Positions 17,204 to 25,263 of a stretch of 64,000 nt of DNA are shown here, one piece after another. Source of the stretch: VFJQ01 sp044226525 (GTDB taxonomy: Bacteria > Verrucomicrobiota > Verrucomicrobiia > Chthoniobacterales > Chthoniobacteraceae); assembly GCA_044226525.1 (NCBI GenBank), contig JBGAGV010000014.1, positions 124,001 to 188,000 on the forward strand, given 5' to 3'. The notes beneath the pieces are model-generated. The model was not told the DNA's origin. It did no database searches and saw only the letters and a list, made by a program, of their open reading frames with translations. Position 1 is the stretch's first letter. Every line of letters starts with the position of its first letter. A program made the position numbers and the translations under genes.

Positions 17204-19359
17204 TTCGCAGCGGTGGCAGTGCTGGCGGCCTTCACGGAAAGGCGGATGGGTTGCGAGACGATGATTTCGACTGTGTCGGTGGGGGCGGCGGCGGCGGTGA
17301 CGGCTTTCATCCGCTGGGTTGCACTGGTCATGGTCGCCGTGGCCTGCTTTTGTTTTTCGGCGTCGAGCTTCTTCGCCTCAGCGAGTTCCTGCTCAGCCTT
17401 CTTCAACGCGGCTTCGGCGACGGGCACCGCGCCGGGATTGTAGCGATATTTGCTCACCGCGCTGCCGTAGAGCGCGAGGGTGTAATCGCCCGGCGGTGTC
17501 TTCAGCGCAGCGAGGTCGATGACGGCTTCAGCCGTCTCGGCTTTAGTGGGAATGTCGAGTTCCTTCAGCGTGGTGAAGCCATCGCCATAAGCCTTGAGCT
17601 TGATCGAGGCTCCGGTGAATTCATTTCGCCATGTGAGCTTGAGCGGCACTTTCAGCGTCTCGCCGGCCTTGGCTTCGAAGACCCGGTTTTCGCCCACCGC
17701 GATGGTGAGCGGAGCCTGCTCGGAGTCGGTCACGGACACCGGAATGTCCGCCATGAGACGCGTGGCGGGGATTTCGCCATGCGCGTCTTTCACCGGCCAT
17801 TCAGTGCTGGCGATGCGGCCCTCGCGCGTTACTTCCTTGCCACCGATGGCGGCGCGACCGACGAGCTTTGCCACGGCAAAACCGGGCTTCGCGTCGCTCG
17901 CGGCGGTGAGCACGAGATGACCATAAGGTTTGCCTTTCGCGATACGCAGACCGGTCGCGGTCACGCCGGGCGGCAGATTTTCCATCGCGATGTCGATATT
18001 GCCGTCAAATCCATCGCGTCGCACGACCACGACTTCGAAAACGCGCGAGTCGCCCACGCGCAACGCCATCGGTTTGGAAAGCGCGGCGCGGTCTCCATTG
18101 CGGAGCGTGAAATGCACCGCCCACGCGGCCAGGGAAAAATCCGGCGCGGCCTGGCGCACGATGAGGCGATAGAGGTTGCTGGCATCGCTGCGCGTGCCGC
18201 CGAAGAGATCGCGCACTTGCAGGCGATAGGTGCCGTCTTCCTTCACGTCGAACTTGCCATTCACATCGGGCGAGCCGGCATCGTAGACGGGTCCGTCGTA
18301 AGAATAGCCATTGCTCGAAACCTTCATCGGCGGAGCGATGTCGTAGAGTTCCGCCACGTCCGTGAGCGTCTCGGTGTCACCGGTCTTTTTGACCTGCTGC
18401 ACGAGCACGAAAGGATCGGTGTTCAGCCCGAGCCGTTCGCTCGCGACTTCGATCCACCACGTCTCGCCCTTCTTGGCGGTGAACTCGAACGTGTCCACAT
18501 CCGCGGCCGGATAGAAGCTGCCCGCGATGTCACAGGGCAGGGTGATCTTCTGGGCTTCGGTCGGTTTGTTGTTCGGCTCTTTCTCGCTGTCTTTTGCCGT
18601 CGCCGCGAGGCCGACCGGCGGCCACGACATCGCGCTCACGGTCTGCGTTTGCGGCAGACGTTGAATTGGCGCGCCTGCGGCAGCGTCCTGCAACGCCAGG
18701 CGATAGAAATGGCGCTCGCCGCCTTGGAAGGTGAGGTCGCTCACCTTGATGAGATAAGTGCCGTCGGCGGGCGGCGTGAAGTCGAGCAGGCCGCTCGTGC
18801 GATTCACGAGCAGATCGCGGCCCCGCGCGTCGGCGATGATCAGCACGGGCGTGAGCCGCGAATCGATCCCGGTCGCGGCGCACTCCACCACGACGCGTTT
18901 TCCTCTCGTGCCGGTGAAGGAGTAGAAGTCCACCGCGCGTTTGGTCATGGTGGCGTTGCAGAGCGAGTTGGCGGCCAGCGCGAGCGCGGTTTCGGCGGTG
19001 TTGTTCGGCTTCGTGCGGGTGATTTCCGGGAGCTTGCCCACGGAAAAGGCGCGCGCCGACGACACACCCAGGCGCGACATCACGCGTGCATCATAGACTC
19101 CCGCCGGCGCGTCCGCTGCGATGCTCACGGTGAATTTGTTCTCCACGCCCGCCACCGGCTTTGCCGTGATCTTCGGCGAAGAAAACGTCAGCTTGCTCAC
19201 GTCCTCCAGATTTTCGCCGGTGATGGTCACATCCACATTCGTGCCGGCCTGACCGCCCAACGGGAAGACGGTGAGCAGACGTGGCAACGGCAGCGTCACT
19301 TGCTGGGCAAAACACGGCGCGCTGACGAGCGCGAGGGTGAGGAGGAAACGCGGAAGCAT
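17200..19359 (-). CDS. Secreted PPC (pre-peptidase C-terminal) domain-containing protein
   Basis: 719 residues. Signal peptide MLPRFLLTLALVSAPCFA, then an IPT/TIG-like domain (TVFPLGGQAGTNVDVTITGE). At least two PPC-like beta-sandwich domains follow, recognised by VDFYSFTGTRGKRVVVECAA and VDTFEFTAKKGETWWIEVAS, each preceded by an E/K-P-N-N motif. The C-terminus carries a short Lys/Glu/Ala helix (about 655-690). No catalytic motif is visible, so a binding or structural role is likely. It is typical of DUF1549-DUF1501 clusters. Confidence 0.85.
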   Translation of the reverse strand: MLPRFLLTLALVSAPCFAQQVTLPLPRLLTVFPLGGQAGTNVDVTITGENLEDVSKLTFSSPKITAKPVAGVENKFTVSIAADAPAGVYDARVMSRLGVSSARAFSVGKLPEITRTKPNNTAETALALAANSLCNATMTKRAVDFYSFTGTRGKRVVVECAATGIDSRLTPVLIIADARGRDLLVNRTSGLLDFTPPADGTYLIKVSDLTFQGGERHFYRLALQDAAAGAPIQRLPQTQTVSAMSWPPVGLAATAKDSEKEPNNKPTEAQKITLPCDIAGSFYPAADVDTFEFTAKKGETWWIEVASERLGLNTDPFVLVQQVKKTGDTETLTDVAELYDIAPPMKVSSNGYSYDGPVYDAGSPDVNGKFDVKEDGTYRLQVRDLFGGTRSDASNLYRLIVRQAAPDFSLAAWAVHFTLRNGDRAALSKPMALRVGDSRVFEVVVVRRDGFDGNIDIAMENLPPGVTATGLRIAKGKPYGHLVLTAASDAKPGFAVAKLVGRAAIGGKEVTREGRIASTEWPVKDAHGEIPATRLMADIPVSVTDSEQAPLTIAVGENRVFEAKAGETLKVPLKLTWRNEFTGASIKLKAYGDGFTTLKELDIPTKAETAEAVIDLAALKTPPGDYTLALYGSAVSKYRYNPGAVPVAEAALKKAEQELAEAKKLDAEKQKQATATMTSATQRMKAVTAAAAPTDTVEIIVSQPIRLSVKAASTATAAK

Positions 19360-19360
19360 G

Positions 19361-21577
19361 TCAGTGGTTATAGAGAAATTCCTTCGTGTTCAGCAGCGCC
19401 CAGAGCAGGTCTTCGTAGCCGGTGCGCTTGGAACGTTGCGGGTCGAGCGGTTTGCCGTCGGCGCCAGCGCGCGGATAAGCGACATGGGCCTCGGCGATCT
19501 TGATTTCTTCCGCCGTGGGCTGGCGGCAAAAGGCGGCGACGTAAGTATCGCGAATACTCTGCGCATCCGGCGCGCCGGGTTTCGCGCAGGCTTCCGCGCG
19601 ACCGCCAGCGACGGTGAGCTTTGCCTTGATATCCGGCGCATTCATGAGGTGCAGGCTCTGCGCGAGGCTGGCGGATTGCACGCGCTCGCACTCGCACACG
19701 CTGGTCGCTTCCGGGCGGCCGAAGACCTTCAGGAAAGGAGACGCGCGATTGTAGCTGTTGTCCGGCAGCGAAACGGCGCGGGTGCCGGGCGGCAGGTCGG
19801 CGAAGTCGCTCTTCGCGCCAGTGACCTGATCGATGCTGTCGAGCAACACCTCGGCCGTCAGGCGCTTCGGATAGTAGTGCGAATAGGCCTGGCGATCGAC
19901 GGCGTTGTATTCGTTCGGCAGCGCGCTGAGCTGATACGTGTGGCTCTGCGCGATGGTCCGCACGATCGCCTTCAGATCGTATTTACTCTCCACGAACTGC
20001 TTCGCGAGTGCGTCGAGCAGCTCCGGATTCGTCGGCGGGTTGGAATCGCGGAGATCGTCCTCCGGCTCGACGAGGCCGCGCTTGAAGAAGTGTTTCCAAT
20101 AGCGATTCACGAGCGCCTTGGCGAAGAACGGGTTCGACTTCTCGGCCATCCAATCGACGAGCTTCAGCCGCGGATCGTCGTCGGGCGCGATGTCGAGCGG
20201 CGGTTCGCCGAGACCGGCGGGTTTCAGCATCACATGTGTTTTGCGATGCTCGGCCTGCGCGACGCCGCGCTTGTGGAAGATGAGGTCTTCGCCTGCCACC
20301 GCCGTGGGTTTGCGGCCGACCTGGCTGAAAAACGCGGCGAGCTGATAATACTCCGCCTGGCTCCACTTCTCGAAGGGATGATGATGGCACTGCGCGCACT
20401 GCATGCGCACGCCGAGGAACAGCTGCGCGACATCTTCGAGCTGCGTAGTCGGTTCCTTCACGCGCTTATACCACGCGACCGGCGGATTCGAGACGATCGT
20501 GCCGGTCGAGGCGAGAATCTGCCGCACGATCTGGTCGTAAGGCGTGTTGGCGAGCAGGTTGTCGCGCATCCACGCGTGGAAAGCGAAGTTTGCGGTGATG
20601 TCCGCATTGTCGTCGCGCTTGTTCTTCAACAGCGAAGTCCACTTGTTCGCGAAGTAGTCCGCATAGTCGGGGCTGCCGATGAGCGAGTCGATCAGGCGTT
20701 CGCGTTTGTCGGCGGTCCTATTGGCGAGGAAAGCCTCGGTTTCCGCCGAGGTGGGCAGGCGGCCCGCGATGTCGAGCGTCACGCGGCGGATGAAGGTGCC
20801 ATCGTCGCAAATGGGCGAAGGGGGCACGCCGATCTGCTTGAGATTGTTGAAGACGAAATCGTCGATGTAGTTCTTCGACGGCGGCACCTGGGTCACCGGC
20901 GCGCCGAGCGGAATCGACACGCTGCACACCGACACGAGCCCGGCATAACGCACCATCACCGCGACGTTCCCGGGAATATCGAGCACCTTCACCAGCCCGC
21001 TCTCGGAAGTCTCCGCCATGGCCTTGTCGTTCGGTTCGTAGAGGGCGAGGCTCGTCACGTCGCGCGTCGAACCGTCGGAGAAATGAGCGGTCACTTTGAG
21101 CTGCTGCGAGGTTTTCACCTTCATCGTTTGCCGCCCCGGCTGCACGTCGATGCGCGCGACCTTCGGTTCGTCCGCGGAGGCGTAGTTCATCCCTTCCGCG
21201 ATCCAGCGGACGAGCGTCTGGTAGGCGGGCGAACCCGGCTCGATCTTCTTGCCGCCCGTGTGCGGCACGATCGCCGCGCCTTTGGTGACGAGCAGGCTTT
21301 CCTCCGGCGCGGGTGGAAAGACGCGCCGCCCTTTGCCCTGCTTCACGATCGCTTCGTAATCCTCCTCCGGTTCATACCCGAGCACGGACAAGCGGAACCC
21401 GCGCTGCCCGGTGATCGCTTTCGCGTGGCAGGCGCCTGCGTTGCATCCGGCCTTCGTCAGGACCGGCTGCACGTCGTTCACAAAACTCAGCGGGCGCTCG
21501 GCGGCCGAGGCCTGCGCGAGCAGCAGGGTAGAAGCGGCGAGCGTTGGCTTCAGGGTATGGCGAAAGAAAGCGAGCAT
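19361..21577 (-). CDS. DUF1549/DUF1553 protein with bacterial Ig-like domain and CX4CH motif
   Basis: 738 residues from the ATG at 21577, which opens a signal peptide (MLAFFRHTLKPTLAASTLLL). An N-terminal C45-NAGA-C50-H51 replaces the usual CxxCH. A BIG2-type Ig domain follows at about 150-235 (FSDGSTRDVTSLALYEPNDK), then DUF1549 with MQCAQCHHHPFEKW, then DUF1553 (NRYWKHFFKRGLVEPEDDLR) to the C-terminus. It is the first gene of the 21.6-11.1 kb operon and is transcribed divergently from the propeller gene at 21742. The 164-base intergenic region should hold both promoters. Confidence 0.9.
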   Translation of the reverse strand: MLAFFRHTLKPTLAASTLLLAQASAAERPLSFVNDVQPVLTKAGCNAGACHAKAITGQRGFRLSVLGYEPEEDYEAIVKQGKGRRVFPPAPEESLLVTKGAAIVPHTGGKKIEPGSPAYQTLVRWIAEGMNYASADEPKVARIDVQPGRQTMKVKTSQQLKVTAHFSDGSTRDVTSLALYEPNDKAMAETSESGLVKVLDIPGNVAVMVRYAGLVSVCSVSIPLGAPVTQVPPSKNYIDDFVFNNLKQIGVPPSPICDDGTFIRRVTLDIAGRLPTSAETEAFLANRTADKRERLIDSLIGSPDYADYFANKWTSLLKNKRDDNADITANFAFHAWMRDNLLANTPYDQIVRQILASTGTIVSNPPVAWYKRVKEPTTQLEDVAQLFLGVRMQCAQCHHHPFEKWSQAEYYQLAAFFSQVGRKPTAVAGEDLIFHKRGVAQAEHRKTHVMLKPAGLGEPPLDIAPDDDPRLKLVDWMAEKSNPFFAKALVNRYWKHFFKRGLVEPEDDLRDSNPPTNPELLDALAKQFVESKYDLKAIVRTIAQSHTYQLSALPNEYNAVDRQAYSHYYPKRLTAEVLLDSIDQVTGAKSDFADLPPGTRAVSLPDNSYNRASPFLKVFGRPEATSVCECERVQSASLAQSLHLMNAPDIKAKLTVAGGRAEACAKPGAPDAQSIRDTYVAAFCRQPTAEEIKIAEAHVAYPRAGADGKPLDPQRSKRTGYEDLLWALLNTKEFLYNH

Positions 21578-21741
21578 CTGTCTGGGTGTCGTATGCGGCG
21601 GGCCCAACTTACCGTCGAAACGGAGTTGTTTTGTTTTACAACCCCACGATTGCGCCGGTCTTTGAGGCCTCCGGCGAAAAGGTGGCATCGCCGACAAAAG
21701 CTAAGAGAACCGATCCCGGCTGCTTGTTCGCCATTACCTCC

Positions 21742-23115
21742 ATGCGTTCACCCGTCTCCCTCTCCCTCCTTGCCCTCAGTTTCGCCGCCCGCCTGCTCGC
21801 CGCTCCGCCGGAAACCGCGCCCACCTTCGCCTGGGCTACGAATGGTGGCGGGCTGAAGAACGACAAGACTCGCGCCATCAATGTGGACCGCGAAGGCAAC
21901 GTGTATCTTGCCGGCGAAGCGACCGACGACGTGAAGCTCGGCGACACGACGGTGAAGAGCGGAGGCGGGATGGATTTCTTTGTGGCGAAGCTCGATCCGA
22001 AAGGCCGCCCGCTCTGGTTGCGGCTGGGTGGGGGAACGCTGGTCGATCGCGGTTACGGCGTCGCGCCGGATGCGGCGGGGAATTGTTACGTGACGGGCCA
22101 CTACCAAAGCACCGACGCCGATTTCAGCGGCACGAAGCTCCCGAATCGCGGCGACTACGACCTCTTCGTCGCCAAGTATGATCGCGACGGCAAACTGGCG
22201 TGGATTCAGACGGCAGGGGGCAAAGGTTACGACTACGGCCACGGCATCGCGGTCGATGCGAACGGCGACGTCATTGTGACCGGCGCGGTGGTGGGCGAAG
22301 CGGATTTCGGCGACGTGAAAATCGCGAACGAACCCGGCAGCCACATCTTCTGCGCCAAATATCATCCCGACGGCAAACTCGTCTGGGCCAGGGCCGCCAC
22401 GGGCAAGGCGGGCGGTTCCGGGCACGGCGTCGCGGTGGATGGCGCGGGGAATATCTACATCGGCGGGCTGAGCTCGGGCAGCGGGCAATTTGGCGACAAA
22501 CCGCTCGTCACACCGAAGGGCTCCTCCGCCGTCGTCGCAAAGCTCTCGCCGAAGGGTGAGGTGCAATGGATCGCGCAGCAGTTCGGCGAAGCGAGCTGCC
22601 TCTTCCATGAGATCACCTGCGACCAGGAAGGGCGCGTGTGGGCGAGCGGGATGTTCAAGCTGAAGGCGACGTTTGGCAGCGAGACCTTCATCACCACGAA
22701 CGACAAGGATAGCGACGCGCTCCTCTCGCACTTCGACTCGAACGGCAAACTGCTCTGGAGCCGCGTGGGGCAGGGACCGGCCGTCGATTACGGCCTCGGC
22801 GTCGCGACCGATGGCAAGGGAAACAGCTTCCTCACGGGCGAGTTTACCGACACCTTCAAGCTCGGCGGCGCGGAGCTGCACAGCCGTGGTGCGACGGATA
22901 TTTACGTCGCCAGCTTCGACCCGAACGGCACGCTCCGCTGGATCACCCAGGCCGGCGGAGACAAGGGGGACAACGCCTACACCATGGTTTGCGACGCGCA
23001 GGGAAATCTCTACCTCGGCGGTTCGTTCAGCGGCACGGCGAAGTTCGACGGCGCCAGCATCACGAGCGGTTCGACGAGCAGCGATTTCTATGGCGCGAAA
23101 CTTCCGGCCAAGTGA
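21742..23115 (+). CDS. Secreted SBBP-type beta-propeller repeat protein
   Basis: 457 residues from the ATG at 21742. The frame is open further upstream, but only this start gives a signal peptide (MRSPVSLSLLALSFAARLLA). It carries about seven repeats of roughly 55-60 residues with the pattern D-x-x-G-N-x-Y-x-x-G, then FG/LG, then F-x-A-K-x-x-x-x-G-x-x-x-W (for example VDREGNVYLAGEATDDVKLG, VDGAGNIYIGGLSSGSGQFG). This is the SBBP/YD-like propeller repeat. No enzymatic residues are evident. Its stop is 3 bases before the creatininase start, so the three plus-strand genes are probably one transcript. Confidence 0.82.
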   Translation: MRSPVSLSLLALSFAARLLAAPPETAPTFAWATNGGGLKNDKTRAINVDREGNVYLAGEATDDVKLGDTTVKSGGGMDFFVAKLDPKGRPLWLRLGGGTLVDRGYGVAPDAAGNCYVTGHYQSTDADFSGTKLPNRGDYDLFVAKYDRDGKLAWIQTAGGKGYDYGHGIAVDANGDVIVTGAVVGEADFGDVKIANEPGSHIFCAKYHPDGKLVWARAATGKAGGSGHGVAVDGAGNIYIGGLSSGSGQFGDKPLVTPKGSSAVVAKLSPKGEVQWIAQQFGEASCLFHEITCDQEGRVWASGMFKLKATFGSETFITTNDKDSDALLSHFDSNGKLLWSRVGQGPAVDYGLGVATDGKGNSFLTGEFTDTFKLGGAELHSRGATDIYVASFDPNGTLRWITQAGGDKGDNAYTMVCDAQGNLYLGGSFSGTAKFDGASITSGSTSSDFYGAKLPAK

Positions 23116-23118
23116 CGC

Positions 23119-23877
23119 ATGCGCCTCGCCGACCTGACCTCGCCTGAAGTCGCCGCGCTCGACCGGAACACGCCCGTCATATTCCCCGTCGCCGCGCTCG
23201 AACAGCACGGGCCGCACATGCCCGTCTTCACCGACTCGCTGCTCATGGGCGAAATCGCGCGGCGCGCCGAGGAGCAGTTGGGAACACGCGCGCTCTTCGC
23301 GCCGCTGCAATGGCTGGGCAATTCGCATCATCACCTCGATTTTGCCGGCACGCTCTCCGCCGAGCCGCGTGTCTATCTCGACCTGCTGGGCGGCCTGCTG
23401 GAAAACTTCATCGCCCACGGCTTCAAGCGGCTCTTCATCCTCAACGGCCACGGCGGGAACGACGTGCCCGGGAAGCAGGCCGTCTTTGAAGTGCGTCAGC
23501 GGCATCGCGACCGGCGCGATCTGTTGCTCCTCTTCGCCACGTATTGGAACCTCGGCACGCAACCGCACGTCGAGCGCCCGGAGCTTCAGCAGACCGTGAT
23601 GGGCCATGCGTGCGAATGGGAAACGTCCATGATGCTGCACCTCGCGCCGCATCTCGTGAAGGATCACGCCAGCGTGGCGCCGGTCGCGTTCGGCAATTCC
23701 TTCGAGCCCGCGTCGCGCGGCTGGACCATGCCCGATCGCTCGCTGCCCGGCCATGTTGGCGATCCGCGCGGCGCCAGCGCGGAGAAGGGCGCGGCGTTGT
23801 TTGCGATGTTTACGCGCGATACGGTCGCCATGATCGAGCGGATGATCGCGTGGGACGGCGCGAGCTGGGAAGGCTGA
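23119..23877 (+). CDS. Creatininase-family amidohydrolase
   Basis: 252 residues, normal family length. VAALEQHGPHMPVFTDSLL gives the metal-binding Glu-His and the Asp of the binuclear site. HLDFAGT and LNGHGGND are the other conserved segments, and GHACEWETSMML supplies the distal Glu. The family opens cyclic amides or formyl compounds (creatinine, FAPy, mycofactocin precursor). No cofactor-biosynthesis genes are adjacent, so the substrate is unknown. It is followed 7 bases later by an SDR. Confidence 0.88.
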   Translation: MRLADLTSPEVAALDRNTPVIFPVAALEQHGPHMPVFTDSLLMGEIARRAEEQLGTRALFAPLQWLGNSHHHLDFAGTLSAEPRVYLDLLGGLLENFIAHGFKRLFILNGHGGNDVPGKQAVFEVRQRHRDRRDLLLLFATYWNLGTQPHVERPELQQTVMGHACEWETSMMLHLAPHLVKDHASVAPVAFGNSFEPASRGWTMPDRSLPGHVGDPRGASAEKGAALFAMFTRDTVAMIERMIAWDGASWEG

Positions 23878-23884
23878 CGCAGCG

Positions 23885-24664
23885 ATGTCCGTGCTGGATC
23901 AATTCAATCTCCGCGGCCGCCGCGCGCTCATCACCGGAGGCAGCCGCGGGCTTGGCCTCGAGATCGCGCGCGCCTTGGGCGAAGCGGGCGCGGAGATCGT
24001 CATCTCGGCCAGCGACGAAACCCGGCTCACCGCTGCGGTGGAGGAACTGCGCTCCGCCGGCCTGAACGCGCATGGTCTTCCCGCCGACCTCGCTCAACCG
24101 GACGCCGCCGAACGGTTCTGCGCGGCGGCACTCGAAGACTTTCCCGTTATCGACATTCTCGTGAATAACGTCGGAGGCCGCCGGATCAATACGCCCACCG
24201 AAGACCTCGCGACGGCGGATTGGCAGCGCATCATCGACCTGAACCTCACCTCGACGTTCGTCTGCACCCGGCTCATCGGTCGCGCCATGATTCCGCGCCG
24301 CTGGGGACGCATCATCAACGTCGCTTCCATTAACGCGCTCTGGCCGGGGAAGGCGATGCGCGGGCGTGCTTACGAAGCGGCGAAAGCCGCGGTGGCGATG
24401 TTCACCAAATCCATCGCCGCCGACTGGGCGCAACACGGCATCACCGCCAACTGCATCGCGCCCGGTCCGTTCCTCACCGACGCGAACCGCCGTTGGATCG
24501 GCGAGCGGCCGGAGTTTGCGGATGAAGTCGCCGGGTCGATCCCGATGGGCCGCTGGGGCGAGCCGCGCGAGATCGGCGGACTCGCCCTCTACCTCGCAAG
24601 CGACGCCAGCAGTTTCATGACCGGCAGCGTGCTCGTGCTCGACGGCGGTAAGCTGCTCTGGTGA
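23885..24664 (+). CDS. SDR-family oxidoreductase (gluconate 5-dehydrogenase-like)
   Basis: 259 residues. ITGGSRGLG is the nucleotide-binding motif, NNVGG replaces the usual NNAG, the catalytic triad is in VASINA...YEAAKAA, and the C-terminus has the usual GSVLVLDGG. It is distinct from the SDR at 2597. Position after the creatininase-like hydrolase suggests the two act on one small-molecule pathway, but nothing names the substrate. Confidence 0.85.
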   Translation: MSVLDQFNLRGRRALITGGSRGLGLEIARALGEAGAEIVISASDETRLTAAVEELRSAGLNAHGLPADLAQPDAAERFCAAALEDFPVIDILVNNVGGRRINTPTEDLATADWQRIIDLNLTSTFVCTRLIGRAMIPRRWGRIINVASINALWPGKAMRGRAYEAAKAAVAMFTKSIAADWAQHGITANCIAPGPFLTDANRRWIGERPEFADEVAGSIPMGRWGEPREIGGLALYLASDASSFMTGSVLVLDGGKLLW

Positions 24665-24970
24665 AGCGTGACGGGCGGGCGCACGAGCGGCATTGAGCCG
24701 AGCATCGGAAAATAGTGGAAACGGACGGAATGGACGGAACCGTCGGTTCGCCGTGGTGGCGATTGAGGACGAAAAGGCAGAGACATGCCTCCGCCGTCTC
24801 CACGCCGAAACGAGCCTCCCTGCGAACGCCTGAGTCACGCGCCGTGCGTCGATGAGTTTTTCCCCGTTCCCGCTGTGCGTCCTTTGCGCCTCTGCTTCCG
24901 TCTCCCTCGGGCTTGCGCGCCACCGAAGCGATCCGGGTTGCCGAGGAGAGCGGAAAGGAGGGTCGGCCGT

Positions 24971-25081
24971 CGCTTCTCGATTCGCTGGCGTGCTGGTTCG
25001 CCCTGCGGCTGGTCGTGGAGACGAACAGACACAATAAACACGCTATTCTGTGAGCCGCCGCTGCGCCGCATCGCCGAGGCC
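24971..25081. repeat. 111-bp dispersed repeat, copy 1
   Basis: Runs from CGCTTCTCGATTCGCTGGCG to the end of TCGCCGAGGCC. It is nearly identical to 25103-25213, with a period of 132 bases and a few substitutions. It includes AACAGACACAATAAACAC, the reverse complement of the core found twice at 37.7-37.9 kb. Confidence 0.85.
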
Positions 25082-25102
25082 GAGGGAGGCGAGCGCTGGA
25101 AA

Positions 25103-25213
25103 CGCTTCTCGATTCGCTGGCGCGCTGGTTCGCCCTGCGGCTGGTCGTGGAGACGAACAGACACAATAAACACACTATTCTGTGAGCCTCTGCTGCGCCG
25201 CATCGCCGAGGCC
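25103..25213. repeat. 111-bp dispersed repeat, copy 2
   Basis: Second copy of the 24971-25081 unit, same orientation. Visible differences are C for T after CTGGCG, A for G within the ACACACTATTC core, and TCTG for CCG before CTGCGCCGCA. The 21 bases between the copies are not repeated. Confidence 0.85.
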
Positions 25214-25263
25214 GGCGCCTCGAACGCCTTGGTTCTTTGAAAATCGAGGAGCGAGGAGCTGGT

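Larger units (their letters stand above)
24665..25263. other. Repeat-rich intergenic region without a recognisable gene
   Basis: 599 bases between the SDR (+) and the sulfatase stop (-). No frame resembles a protein. It holds the two 111-base repeat copies described separately, a GGACGGAATGGACGG simple stretch near 24723, and a segment near 24747-24785 (TTCGCCGTGGTGG...GACGAAAAGGCAGA) that resembles a decayed third copy of the repeat's middle part. Confidence 0.6.

Noticed and set aside
24665..25263. Small genes in the repeat spacer
   Set aside because: Open frames on both strands come from the duplicated 111-base unit and show no protein-like sequence or start signals.
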